The notes below the pieces were generated by a model. The model ran no database searches. It had not been told where the DNA came from and saw nothing but the letters and a program-made list of their open reading frames with translations. 43,933 nt of DNA, from the NCBI GenBank assembly GCA_026988015.1, contig JALSMA010000051.1:1-43933 (forward strand), read 5' to 3'. Each line of letters starts with the position of its first letter. Within the stretch, counting starts at the first letter, position 1. Positions 25,548-34,625 of the stretch are shown here, one piece after another. A program made the translations under genes and the position numbers. The stretch is from Desulfobulbaceae bacterium. GTDB lineage: Bacteria > Desulfobacterota > Desulfobulbia > Desulfobulbales > Desulfocapsaceae.

Positions 25548-26261
25548 TCAAACACCCAGATACGCTGCCTGAATGTCCTGATTTTGAAGCAGATTTTCTG
25601 CACTGTCACTGATAGTAATCATGCCATTTTCAATAACATATCCTCGATCAGCTATGTGCAAAGCCTGATTGGCATTTTGTTCCACCAGAAATATAGTCGT
25701 ATTATGGTCTTTATTAATTTTCTTAACAATTTCAAAAATCTGTTTTATAATCAATGGTGCGAGCCCCATGGAAGGTTCATCCAGAAGCAGAAGTTTTGGA
25801 CGAGCCATCAGAGCTCTGGACATTGCAAGCATCTGCTGCTCGCCACCACTTAAGGTGCCACCATCCTGTCCCCTTCTGTCTGCAAGAATTGGAAAAAGAG
25901 AAAAAACATACTCAAGATCCTCTTTAATGCCGCTTGAATCAGTGCGCAGAAAGGCGCCCATATCCAGGTTTTCCTGAACAGTAAGTTCTGGAAAAATATG
26001 CCGTCCTTCAGGCACCTGACAAATACCTTTGGCAACCAGTTTTTCAGGAGAAAGCTTATGGATTATCTCATCTTCAAAGAAAATTTTACCGGAACGAACA
26101 GGTACAATTCCTGAAATTGCCATAAGGGTGGTGGATTTACCAGCACCATTGGCACCAATCAGGGTGATAATTTCACCACTGTTAATGACGATATCAATAT
26201 TGTGCAATACCTGAATATTGCCGTACGCTGCACTGACATTCCGTAACTCAAGCATCGACAT
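25548..26261 (-). CDS. livF: Branched-chain amino-acid ABC ATPase LivF
   Basis: 237 residues, with Walker A GANGAGKST (36-44), the LivF-typical GRHIFPELTVQENLDMGAF, signature LSGGEQQML and Walker B LLLLDEPSMGLAPL. It overlaps livG by 14 bp. Together with LivG it powers the LivHM channel. The following oxidoreductase and lpxB genes continue on the same strand almost without gap. Confidence 0.93.
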   Translation of the reverse strand: MSMLELRNVSAAYGNIQVLHNIDIVINSGEIITLIGANGAGKSTTLMAISGIVPVRSGKIFFEDEIIHKLSPEKLVAKGICQVPEGRHIFPELTVQENLDMGAFLRTDSSGIKEDLEYVFSLFPILADRRGQDGGTLSGGEQQMLAMSRALMARPKLLLLDEPSMGLAPLIIKQIFEIVKKINKDHNTTIFLVEQNANQALHIADRGYVIENGMITISDSAENLLQNQDIQAAYLGV

Positions 26262-27039
26262 CCTCTCCGAGATAGGCTTTTATAACGGCTGGATTGGAAC
26301 GTACCTCTTCAGGGGTTCCCTGCGCAATCTTTTTTCCATAGTCCATAACAAAGATTCTATCAGAAAGGCTCATGACCAGCTTCATATCATGCTCAATTAG
26401 CAGGATAGAGTGCCCTTCACTGCATATTGTCCTGATCAGAGCAACCAGGGCCTCAGTCTCCTGTGGATTCATACCGGCAGCTGGCTCATCGAGCAGGAGT
26501 AAAAATGGTTCTGTTGCAAGAGCACGTCCTATCTCAAGACGACGCTGAGCGCCGTAAGAGAGATTTCTGGCCTCTTCATTCACCTGTCGGTGAAGGCCAA
26601 TCTTTTTTAAGATACCATAACTTACATCTATGATTTCCTCTTCCTCACGCCTGGTGGCCCGGTCTCTAAATATGGCTCCCAGAATATGGGCATGCGTTCG
26701 ACAGTGTCTTCCTATCATCACATTTTCAAGGACACTCATCGTAGGAAAGAGACGAATATTCTGAAAGGTTCTAGCCATACCTTTTTCCGTAATCTTATTA
26801 GGTTTCATCCCGTTGAGGAGAGTCTCTTTTCCATCTTTGGGATCACGCAGCACAATCTGACCTGAACTGGGAGTATAAATCCCTGTCAGACAGTTGAAAA
26901 AAGTTGTTTTCCCTGCTCCATTAGGACCAATAAGGGCTACGATCTCACCAGGCCGAATATCAAGATCAACATTGTCTATGGCTCTGATCCCGCCAAAGTT
27001 CTTTGTCAGACCACTGACGTTTAATATCACTTCACTCAT
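26248..27039 (-). CDS. livG: Branched-chain amino-acid ABC ATPase LivG
   Basis: 263 residues, Walker A GPNGAGKTT (38-46), ARTFQNIRLFPTMSVLENVMIG (the LivG Q-loop block), NLSYGAQRRLEIGRALAT (LivG form of the signature) and LLLLDEPAAGMNPQE. Starts 7 bp after livM. Partner of LivF. Confidence 0.93.
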   Translation of the reverse strand: MSEVILNVSGLTKNFGGIRAIDNVDLDIRPGEIVALIGPNGAGKTTFFNCLTGIYTPSSGQIVLRDPKDGKETLLNGMKPNKITEKGMARTFQNIRLFPTMSVLENVMIGRHCRTHAHILGAIFRDRATRREEEEIIDVSYGILKKIGLHRQVNEEARNLSYGAQRRLEIGRALATEPFLLLLDEPAAGMNPQETEALVALIRTICSEGHSILLIEHDMKLVMSLSDRIFVMDYGKKIAQGTPEEVRSNPAVIKAYLGEDVDA

Positions 27040-27046
27040 TGCTGGT

Positions 27047-28267
27047 TCACTTCGCTGTTGGAGAATGTTTTTTAAACTGATACCTGCGTCTGACGTTGGA
27101 AATAATGCCGTCAGGTTTAAAGACCATCATGACAACAAGTATTCCACCAAAGGCAAGCATACGATACTCTGACAAGGCCCGAAGATATTCCGGCATCAAA
27201 ATAAGGACCAACGCACCGAAAATAACGCCAACAATTGACCCCATGCCACCTAGGACAACGATGGAAAGGATGATTGCAGATTCAAGAAAAGTAAAACTAG
27301 CAGGATTAACAAAGGTTGTCTTGGCTGCGAAAATAACCCCCACAAGTCCTGCCCAGAAGGCTCCCAGACTGAATGCGATGAGTTTGGTTTTGGTCTTGTC
27401 AATTCCCATTGCCTGGCAGGCAATTTCATCTTCTCTTAAAGCCAGCCATGCCCGGCCAAGTCTCGAACTCTGGAGTCTGTTTACAACAAATATGGTAAAC
27501 ACTACCAGCCCTACAATAATATAATAAATATAGGTAATTCCAGAACCAAAATCCATTTCCATTCCAAAAAATCCTGGCCGTGGAATATTGGCAATACCGC
27601 TTGGCCCTTGAGAAAAATCATTCCAGTTTTCAAGAACCAGACGAATAATTTCACCAAAACCAAGAGTTACGATAGCAAGATAATCACCTCGTAGTCTGAG
27701 AACAGGAAACCCGAGAAGAATGCCAAGGAATGCAGCAAAGAGCCCGCCAATAGGCAGTACAGCCCAGAATCCCAAATCAAAATGGAGATTTAGAAGGGCA
27801 TAACTGTATGCCCCTACAGCATAAAAAGCCACATACCCCAGATCAAGGAGCCCCGCTACACCAACAACGATATTCAAACCCAAGCCCAGTACCACGTACA
27901 TCAACGCTGTGGTCATAATATTAGTCTGATAGGTTGAAAAAAAGTAGGGAAATGCAATGGCAAAGATGAGGACCGCAAGACTTAATGGGTAGAGAAAACG
28001 AGGTTCCCGTAAGATACGCTGAACAAAAGGTTCGGTGACAACCTTGTTCACTTTTTTCAGGCGGGCACGTCTCTCCTGCCGGATCATGTACACCTTGGCA
28101 AGGATGGAAATCACAAAACTGCCAAGGGCAATAAAAAACATATTATCCCATCGCCAGTTTACGGTTCGTTCAATGGGGTCAACCTTAATCACCATTATAG
28201 GAAAGGTGAGAAAAGCAAACCAGAGTGAAATTAATGCCGATCGTTTTAGCTCTTTAACAGGAAACAT
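27047..28267 (-). CDS. livM: Branched-chain amino-acid ABC permease LivM
   Basis: 406 residues with an N-terminal extra membrane segment pair (residues 8-55), then the BPD_transp_2 core. Landmarks are LGLNIVVGVAGLLDLGYVAFYAVGAYSYALL, GFPVLRLRGDYLAIVTLGFGEIIRLVLENW, and RLGRAWLALREDEIACQAMGI. The last of these includes the EAA-like loop that contacts LivG/F. Starts 14 bp after livH. Confidence 0.92.
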   Translation of the reverse strand: MFPVKELKRSALISLWFAFLTFPIMVIKVDPIERTVNWRWDNMFFIALGSFVISILAKVYMIRQERRARLKKVNKVVTEPFVQRILREPRFLYPLSLAVLIFAIAFPYFFSTYQTNIMTTALMYVVLGLGLNIVVGVAGLLDLGYVAFYAVGAYSYALLNLHFDLGFWAVLPIGGLFAAFLGILLGFPVLRLRGDYLAIVTLGFGEIIRLVLENWNDFSQGPSGIANIPRPGFFGMEMDFGSGITYIYYIIVGLVVFTIFVVNRLQSSRLGRAWLALREDEIACQAMGIDKTKTKLIAFSLGAFWAGLVGVIFAAKTTFVNPASFTFLESAIILSIVVLGGMGSIVGVIFGALVLILMPEYLRALSEYRMLAFGGILVVMMVFKPDGIISNVRRRYQFKKHSPTAK

Positions 28268-28281
28268 ACATTAATACCCGG

Positions 28282-29184
28282 TTACACTTTCTTGGTTTCA
28301 GCCTTGCCGAGCAGGCCGGAAGGTTTAAAGATAAGGATTAACACCAGTAGTGAAAACGCAAAGACATCCTCATAATCAGAAGAGACATAGCCTGTGGCAA
28401 AACTCTCAGTCAACCCGAGAACAAGACTTCCCAATACGGCCCCCGGAATGGATCCGATCCCACCAAGCACTGCAGCGGTAAATGCCTTGATCCCTGCGAT
28501 AAATCCTATATAAAAATTAATCTGGCCAATATGGGACGCAATAAGCATTCCCCCAATGGCGGCAAGTGCCGAACCAATGACAAAGGTGGCAGAGATCACA
28601 CGGTCAACATTGATCCCGACCAGCACCGCCATAGTTTTGTCCTGGGCTGTGGCCCGCATAGCCTTACCAATTTTTGTAAACTTGATAAGAAAAGTCAGCC
28701 CCAGCATAACCAGTGTAGTTGTCACAAGAATTACCAAATCGGATGATCCAACAATATGGGCCACTGGTTCCATAAAAGCAAATTCCGGAACAAGTGCTGG
28801 AAAAGGGAGGAAATCTGAAGTCTGAGCAAGAAGCACATAGTTCTGCAGAAATATAGACATTCCAATGGCACTGATAAGCGGAGCCAGACGTGGTGCTTTA
28901 CGTAAAGGCCGATAGGCCAGCTTCTCAACTGTATAGCCGTATGCACTGGACCAGACAGCTGCTGCCAGTCCGGCAATAATCACGATGGCAAGCAACGGAA
29001 AGCCATATATGGAAAGTACCGTGGCAATAATGAAAGAGGTGAATGCCCCTATCATATAAATTTCGCCATGTGCAAAATTTATGAGCCCGATTATACCGTA
29101 TACCATTGTATAGCCAAGGGCGATCAATGCATAAATTGAGCCTCTGGTCAGTCCGCCAAAAAGAAGTTCTATAAAGTAATCCAT
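28282..29184 (-). CDS. livH: Branched-chain amino-acid ABC permease LivH
   Basis: About 300 residues. The core start MDYFIELLFGGLTRGSIYALIALGYTMVYGIIGLINFAHGEIYMIGAF is the LivH signature. KIGKAMRATAQDKTMAVLVGINVDRVI is the coupling loop and GGIGSIPGAVLGSLVLGL the C-terminal landmark. An ATG at 29229 would put the start inside the terminator-like hairpin upstream, so I prefer 29184. No strong Shine-Dalgarno is visible there, which leaves the exact start uncertain. Confidence 0.88.
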   Translation of the reverse strand: MDYFIELLFGGLTRGSIYALIALGYTMVYGIIGLINFAHGEIYMIGAFTSFIIATVLSIYGFPLLAIVIIAGLAAAVWSSAYGYTVEKLAYRPLRKAPRLAPLISAIGMSIFLQNYVLLAQTSDFLPFPALVPEFAFMEPVAHIVGSSDLVILVTTTLVMLGLTFLIKFTKIGKAMRATAQDKTMAVLVGINVDRVISATFVIGSALAAIGGMLIASHIGQINFYIGFIAGIKAFTAAVLGGIGSIPGAVLGSLVLGLTESFATGYVSSDYEDVFAFSLLVLILIFKPSGLLGKAETKKV

Positions 29185-29211
29185 ATCGATTTGCGCCACA
29201 GAAAAAAGAAG

Positions 29212-29242
29212 CGCCTGAAACAGAATCATTCTGTTTCAGGCG
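29212..29242 (-). terminator. Hairpin attenuator between livK and livH
   Basis: CGCCTGAAACAGAA and its perfect 14-bp complement with a 3-nt loop. On the minus strand it is followed by a T-rich stretch (CTTCTTTTTTCTG). It fits a partial terminator that gives more binding protein than permease/ATPase transcript. Confidence 0.75.
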
Positions 29243-29270
29243 TGAATCAAGTATTGAATTAACCTGCTTC

Positions 29271-30401
29271 CTATTGTACTTCAACATACTGGCCATTCCG
29301 TACCTGATACATGGCAAAACCAACACCAACGGCATCACCTTTTCCGTCAAAATGAATTCTCCCAACAGGAGTATCAACTTTTTCAGTTTGAAGAGCTTTC
29401 ACCACTGCAGCCATATCAGTAGAATCAGCCTTGTCAATAGCATTCAACAAAGCAAGAGCAGCAGAGTATGCATTCTCAAAGAATGCACCTGGATCTTCGC
29501 CATAAACCTTTTTATGATCCGCAATGGCTTTTGCAGAAAGAGGGTTTTTGGAATTATCCTGAGGACCGGAGGCATATACACCCTCAGCATTCTTGCCAGC
29601 TACCTTGATAAAGGTATCATCCTTAACTCCATCATCAGAAATGAAGGTTATCTTCATACGCTTCTTTTTCATCATGGAAACAATTTTAGAAGCCTCGGGA
29701 TGGTAACCACCAAAAATTACAGTGTCTGCACCTTTGCGTTTAATTTTCTGGACGATGGCTGTGTAATCAACAGCACCAGGAGTGACTCCTTCAAAAAGGA
29801 CAACCTCAGCTTTTCCGGACTCTTCAATAAATTTCTTTGCAAACTCAGCAAGCCCTTTCCCATAATCACCCTTATCATGGATAACTGCAATTTTTTTGGC
29901 ACCAATCACATTAATGGCAAATTCTACCTCTGTTTTTGCCTGGGCATCGTCAGAAGCAATTGTTCTGAAAAAATTAGGATAATCGCCGGACTGGGTAAGG
30001 CCTGGGTTAGTTGCAGAAGGTGACATAACGACAACTCCAGCTTCCTTATAGATGGGAAGGGCAGCTTTTGTTGCACCCGAGCAGATGTGTCCTAGGACGA
30101 CATCCACACCATCTGTAACGAGCTTGGTTGCGGTGTTGGTTGCAACTTCAGGCTTACACACATCATCTTCAATGAGCAACTCTACTTTCTTGCCATTGAT
30201 ACCACCATTGGCATTGTATTGGGCCACAACCAGCTCAGCTGCTTTTACTGTTGGCAGGCCATACGAGGCAAGATCGCCACTCTGAGCGCCAGCAACGCCA
30301 AGTTTAATAGTATCTCCAGCAAATCCGGTGGCAGGAAGAGCAATGGCAAAACCCATTGCAACCGCTGCGACAAACATTTTTTTCTTTAATCCTGAGCGCA
30401 T
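29271..30401 (-). CDS. livK: Branched-chain amino-acid binding protein LivK type
   Basis: About 376 residues of the Peripla_BP_6 family. Signal peptide MRSGLKKKMFVAAVAMGFAIALPATGFAG, then DTIKLGVAGAQSGDLASYG, the classic LivJ/K start. VVMSPSATNPGLTQ, FRTIASDDAQ and IAVIHDKGDYGKGLAEF are family landmarks. GGAG six bases ahead supports the ATG at 30401 over one four codons upstream. First gene of the liv operon. Ligand likely Leu/Ile/Val, but the family also binds other amino acids, amides and urea. Confidence 0.92.
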   Translation of the reverse strand: MRSGLKKKMFVAAVAMGFAIALPATGFAGDTIKLGVAGAQSGDLASYGLPTVKAAELVVAQYNANGGINGKKVELLIEDDVCKPEVATNTATKLVTDGVDVVLGHICSGATKAALPIYKEAGVVVMSPSATNPGLTQSGDYPNFFRTIASDDAQAKTEVEFAINVIGAKKIAVIHDKGDYGKGLAEFAKKFIEESGKAEVVLFEGVTPGAVDYTAIVQKIKRKGADTVIFGGYHPEASKIVSMMKKKRMKITFISDDGVKDDTFIKVAGKNAEGVYASGPQDNSKNPLSAKAIADHKKVYGEDPGAFFENAYSAALALLNAIDKADSTDMAAVVKALQTEKVDTPVGRIHFDGKGDAVGVGFAMYQVRNGQYVEVQ

Positions 30402-30501
30402 TGTTTTCTCCAATAATAATGAAATTTATCTTTACCCTGTTGCAAGCTGTATCAAAAAAGTGGAGCAGGTCACAAAATAGGGCTGAAATACTCTATAAAT
30501 G

Positions 30502-30530
30502 TTAGTATCATTAACGTATAATTAAGTCAA
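30502..30530 (-). promoter_or_regulatory. Possible sigma-70 promoter of the liv operon
   Basis: On the minus strand, TTGACT (30530-30525), 17 bp, TACTAA (30507-30502), about 100 bp before livK. The -35 is good and the -10 is weak. Confidence 0.35.
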
Positions 30531-30627
30531 AAAAAAGAAGTGGATATTAATCACAATCAACGAAAAGTCACGTCTTTTTTGCATGATAAAAACGAAATTA
30601 CCAGCACAATAATCACCTCTCAGGAAT

Positions 30628-31686
30628 ATGTCACAAAATTCTTCAGCTCTCTACTTCCTTGGCCGCCCCTTCAGCCCCATCTATTCTGCTATTATGCGGC
30701 TGAGAGAATCATTCTATCTTAATGGGGTCAAAAAACGCCACAAGCTTGACGTCCCTGTAATTTCAGTAGGAAATCTGACCATGGGAGGGACAGGAAAAAC
30801 ACCGATGGTGGCCCTGCTGGCCTCGGCGCTCCTGGCCAAAAACCTTAAACCTGCTATCATCTCCAGAGGGTATGGTGGGGCCACAGGAGAGAAGGTCAAT
30901 GTTGTCTCTGACGGAGATCGCATTTTTATGGATGCCAGGGTGGCAGGCGATGAACCGTGTTTTCTTGCAAAAAATCTCCCTGGCGTTGCGGTACTCACAG
31001 GAGTTGTGAGAATCCTTCCCTGCAGGTATGCAGTGGAAAAACTTGGTTGTAATGTATTAATTCTAGATGATGGCTTCCAGCATATGGCAGTTGCTCGAGA
31101 TCTTGATCTTGTTCTTTTCAGCGCAGCCTCTCTTGCAGGAAACAGTAGAGTTTTCCCTGGTGGCGACCTGCGTGAACCTGTCAATGCTCTTAAACGATGC
31201 AACGCTTTCGTAATCACAGGTGTAACTGACACCTTGAAGTTGCGTGCCAGAAAATTCGGGGAACTTTTGAAAAACAAATTCCCGGACAAACAGATTTTCT
31301 TCACCGCATATGGGGCAACTGCTGCTCGTTCACTGGCTGGCGGCAAACTGAACCTGCCTGAGCTGCCAGCACCCCTTTACGCCTTCTGCGGCATTGCCCA
31401 ACCAGAACTTTTCGAAAACAGTCTCATGGAAAACAACATCCCCATTTCTGGATTCAAACCTCTGAAAGACCATCAGGTCTTAACTCCATCCCTTATAAAG
31501 TCAATGGAACAGCAGGCCCGCAATAGCGGCGCAAAGGGAATAATGACAACTGAAAAAGACATGATTAAGCTTCAGAAAAACACCTTCTCCCTTCCCTGTT
31601 TCAGTTTGAGAATGAAGGTCACTCCAGATACTGCATTTGAGACCTTTTTTCGAGACTGGATCACGACCACCTTTCCACCCTCCTGA
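30628..31686 (+). CDS. lpxK: Tetraacyldisaccharide 4'-kinase LpxK
   Basis: A 352-residue membrane-associated kinase that phosphorylates the lipid A disaccharide at the 4' position. The N-terminal helix is followed by VPVISVGNLTMGGTGKTPMV (P-loop GGTGKT at 53-58), ISRGYGG, VGDEP-like AGDEPCFLAKNLPGV, ILDDGFQH (Walker B-like) and PGGDLREPVNALKRCNAFVIT. It lies 230 bp upstream of lpxC on the same strand. The 31687-31919 gap has no supported gene. Confidence 0.94.
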   Translation: MSQNSSALYFLGRPFSPIYSAIMRLRESFYLNGVKKRHKLDVPVISVGNLTMGGTGKTPMVALLASALLAKNLKPAIISRGYGGATGEKVNVVSDGDRIFMDARVAGDEPCFLAKNLPGVAVLTGVVRILPCRYAVEKLGCNVLILDDGFQHMAVARDLDLVLFSAASLAGNSRVFPGGDLREPVNALKRCNAFVITGVTDTLKLRARKFGELLKNKFPDKQIFFTAYGATAARSLAGGKLNLPELPAPLYAFCGIAQPELFENSLMENNIPISGFKPLKDHQVLTPSLIKSMEQQARNSGAKGIMTTEKDMIKLQKNTFSLPCFSLRMKVTPDTAFETFFRDWITTTFPPS

Positions 31687-31919
31687 TGTGCATAATTCCT
31701 TAGAAAGATGTCATTTTCAACCCAGTTGTGTCATTGCTGACACAGCAGATACTCTTTTCAAGAAAAATAACTACACCGACCTATTCTCTCGTATTCTCGT
31801 ATTTTTAAAACAGCAGCGGTCAGCCCAGGGAGAAGAAAAAACTTTGGAACAGTTATTGCATGCTACCAATACAAATCAAACGAAGCACACTATTTTATTA
31901 GCATATATAAGGATTCATA

Positions 31920-32930
31920 ATGAGCTCTATTCCACTGGAACCCCATCAGCACACAATAAACACACCTGTCAGTTGCTATGGGGTGGGACTGCATTCTGGT
32001 GACCCCGTAAATCTCACCATCAAACCAGCTCCGGAAAACTCAGGAATTCATTTCTTTCGCACAGACCTTGATGACAAAAATGGTATTCCTGCGCATATGG
32101 ATAAAGTCGTTGACACCAGACTGGCGACCACCATTGCCCATAGGGAAATGTATGTATCAACCACCGAACATCTGATGGCAGCCCTGCAGGGCTTTGGCGT
32201 TGATAATGCTCACATTGAGATAGACAGTGCCGAAGTACCCATCATGGATGGAAGTGCCGGTCCTTTTATGCTTCTTCTTAAAAAGTCTGGCCTTAAAAAA
32301 CAGAAGGCCATGCGCAAAGTTCTGCGTATCACTAAAGAAATTACCTTTAAAGACGGTGATGCCGAGATAACGATACTTCCATACAAAGGTTTTAAGGTAA
32401 GTGGTGAAATCCACTTTGAGGATTCTTTTATCAAAACTCAAACCTATTCCCTTGACCTCAGTGCCGAGAAATTTGCAAAAGAGATCTCCCGGGCCAGAAC
32501 TTTCGGGTATGTTGAACAGGTTGAAGAACTCTGGGCTAACGGTCTTGCCCAAGGTGGGAACCTTGATAACGTCATCGCCATCCACTGGGACAGGACTTCC
32601 GTTCTCAATGAGGGCGGACTACGCTTTTCTGATGAATTTATCCGCCACAAGGTACTGGATCTTATTGGTGACATGGCACTTTTGGGATGTCCCATCCTAG
32701 GCCACATCAAAGCCACACGCTGTGGCCACACTCAACACCTCAAGTTCATGCAGGTACTCGCCCAGGCCACCGACAGCTGGGAAATAGTGGAGCTGGAAAC
32801 AAAAGGTGACCATTCAGTATTTCACCAGGTTGCCTCCACCACCAAAGCAATGGGTCAGCAGATAATTCCCTTCTTAGTTCCTCAGAAGATAGGCCAGGTC
32901 CGCAGCAGGGCTGTGACTGTTCCCTGTTGA
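31920..32930 (+). CDS. lpxC: UDP-3-O-acyl-N-acetylglucosamine deacetylase LpxC
   Basis: A 336-residue zinc enzyme for the committed step of lipid A synthesis. Zinc ligands are H84 (STTEHLMAAL), H243 and D247 (RHKVLDLIGD); H270 (RCGHTQH) is the likely catalytic base. GVGLHSG and IMDGSAGPF are other landmarks. AAGGA before the ATG supports the start. It is about 30 residues longer than the E. coli enzyme, mostly at the C-terminus. Follows lpxK. Confidence 0.95.
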   Translation: MSSIPLEPHQHTINTPVSCYGVGLHSGDPVNLTIKPAPENSGIHFFRTDLDDKNGIPAHMDKVVDTRLATTIAHREMYVSTTEHLMAALQGFGVDNAHIEIDSAEVPIMDGSAGPFMLLLKKSGLKKQKAMRKVLRITKEITFKDGDAEITILPYKGFKVSGEIHFEDSFIKTQTYSLDLSAEKFAKEISRARTFGYVEQVEELWANGLAQGGNLDNVIAIHWDRTSVLNEGGLRFSDEFIRHKVLDLIGDMALLGCPILGHIKATRCGHTQHLKFMQVLAQATDSWEIVELETKGDHSVFHQVASTTKAMGQQIIPFLVPQKIGQVRSRAVTVPC

Positions 32931-33049
32931 ATACACAGATTGCCCCCATGATTACCTGGTTGGAAAATGCAGCTTCGGGGATATTCCGGCACCACATAGC
33001 CACTTCGAGGATTCCTGATTATTCGACACTCCTTGACCAAAAAATTCTC

Positions 33050-33976
33050 TCAATAAAACAAATTCGGGTTCAAGGCCATAGAAAAAAAGAACTTCGGTGG
33101 TCTAACAACTTGGTTCTCCTGAAAAAGATAAGGCTCCCCCTGATCAGTAAGCATAGGGACGTGCAGATTCCTGGTAGCCATCAACTTTTCTGACACAAAA
33201 TACATATCATGCATAACTTTATTCTGTAGCAGATGACGAACCTGTTCAGCATCGACACCCAAACCCACTTGGACCTTCTGATACCCACCGATTACCTTCC
33301 CATACTGCAGACGAAACAATCCGTTACTAAGTTTGCCATAATGAGACTCACTGAGATCCTTATAACCATATCGCCCCGGATAACTGCTGTCTCTTATGCG
33401 CTGAATATCTTTTGATGCATTGCCAGTCCACAGGATGGTATTCACGGCAAACTGCTCATCCTCGTGTTGAAGTGCCAGTCTCAAGGCACCTGTGCGGTAC
33501 TTGTCACCACCCTGAAAACCAAAGGCATCATTCTCAGTAATACAATAAAACTTGTCAATCTGTAATGCGAGAGTACCCGTTGGCTGGCTGGTGCCAATTT
33601 GATCAATGTAATAGTTATAGGCGTACGCCAAGCTGTATTTCCTGCCGGTCTGGTTACTAACTGGATTTATAAATTTATTATTCCAATCCTGCTCATCCCC
33701 CCAGGCAACAACACCCCCGATACTGATTACCAGTTCTGCCCCTGACAATGGCGGCCCAATGCTTGAAATATTATAGTACCATCCAGTATGTGCATTCAGC
33801 TGCGCCCCGTCTCCCGTCACAAAACCGCCCGCTGTCAGCCCCAGCCGATTGATAACCGTACCAAAACGAAAAATGACTCCAACCCGTGCTCCATATCCCT
33901 CATGGTCAAACTCCTGCCCATAACCATATCTGGTGTAAAAAAAAAAGACAGGAACCAGAGCCATAACCAAGAGCAT
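33050..33976 (-). CDS. Polymorphic toxin type 23-like secreted protein
   Basis: About 308 residues from the ATG at 33976, which gives the cleanest signal peptide (MLLVMALVPVFFFYTRYGYGQ). The frame is open to a GTG at 34048. The body resembles the C-terminal 'bacterial toxin 23' domain known mainly from Bacteroidetes. Landmarks: YSLAYAYNYYIDQIGTSQPTG, FYCITENDAFGFQGGDKYRTGA, DSSYPGRYGYKDLSESHYGK, GLGVDAEQVRHLLQNKVMHDM, and an end motif FFFSMALNPNLFY. Alternating short hydrophobic stretches would also fit a small beta-barrel. It follows yjbQ on the same strand. No neighbouring immunity gene is obvious. The call is from remembered family pattern. Confidence 0.5.
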   Translation of the reverse strand: MLLVMALVPVFFFYTRYGYGQEFDHEGYGARVGVIFRFGTVINRLGLTAGGFVTGDGAQLNAHTGWYYNISSIGPPLSGAELVISIGGVVAWGDEQDWNNKFINPVSNQTGRKYSLAYAYNYYIDQIGTSQPTGTLALQIDKFYCITENDAFGFQGGDKYRTGALRLALQHEDEQFAVNTILWTGNASKDIQRIRDSSYPGRYGYKDLSESHYGKLSNGLFRLQYGKVIGGYQKVQVGLGVDAEQVRHLLQNKVMHDMYFVSEKLMATRNLHVPMLTDQGEPYLFQENQVVRPPKFFFSMALNPNLFY

Positions 33977-34037
33977 CTTCACTCTGACAAAATCTGCCAC
34001 GTCGGGAACCACACTAACTACCAAAGCCATAAACGAT

Positions 34038-34454
34038 CTACTCACCAATGATTTTCACCAGTACCCTTTTTCTTCTGCGCCCGTCAAATTCACCATAAAA
34101 AATCTGTTCCCAGGTTCCAAAATCAAGTTGTCCATCTGTTACCGCCACAACGACTTCACGCCCCATAATCTGCCGTTTCATATGAGCATCTGCATTGTCC
34201 TCGTACCCATTATGCCTGTATTGTTCCACAGGAGCATGAGGAGCAAGTTTTTCAAGCCACACCTCATAATCATGGTGCAAACCGGGTTCGTCATCATTGA
34301 TAAATACTGAGGCAGTAATATGCATAGCGTTACAAAGAAGCAAGCCATTCCGTATCCCACTTTCCCGTAAACAAGCCTCGACTTCTGGTGTGATATTAAC
34401 AAACTCCCTTCTCGTCTTTACCTCAAACCATAATTCTTTTCGAAAGTGTTTCAT
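34038..34454 (-). CDS. yjbQ: YjbQ family protein (UPF0047; secondary thiamine-phosphate synthase)
   Basis: A 138-residue small fold protein. Landmarks: [36 protein letters not shown] (with the conserved His/Asp/Glu set), the [49 protein letters not shown] tail. Members can replace thiamine-phosphate synthase weakly; the true role is uncertain. The stop lies just at the beginning of the toxin-23-like frame, so the two may be co-transcribed. Confidence 0.9.
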   Translation of the reverse strand: MKHFRKELWFEVKTRREFVNITPEVEACLRESGIRNGLLLCNAMHITASVFINDDEPGLHHDYEVWLEKLAPHAPVEQYRHNGYEDNADAHMKRQIMGREVVVAVTDGQLDFGTWEQIFYGEFDGRRRKRVLVKIIGE

Positions 34455-34625
34455 ACTGTCTTCTCGATTAAATTTTTCATCGATGGCTGAAATGTTTCAT
34501 TTTAAAATTTATTTTTCGCAGGTTCTGTCGCAACCCGTCTTGAATAGTAACAAAAGACTATGATATGCTTTTTTATCTCTATTTAAGACTTACCAGTCAA
34601 TACCAATTCCACAAGGAGTTCTTTT

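Noticed and set aside
31637-32002. 121-codon frame between lpxK and lpxC
   Set aside because: It overlaps both neighbours in another frame and has no recognisable domain. The 31687-31919 gap might hold a short peptide, but nothing supports it.
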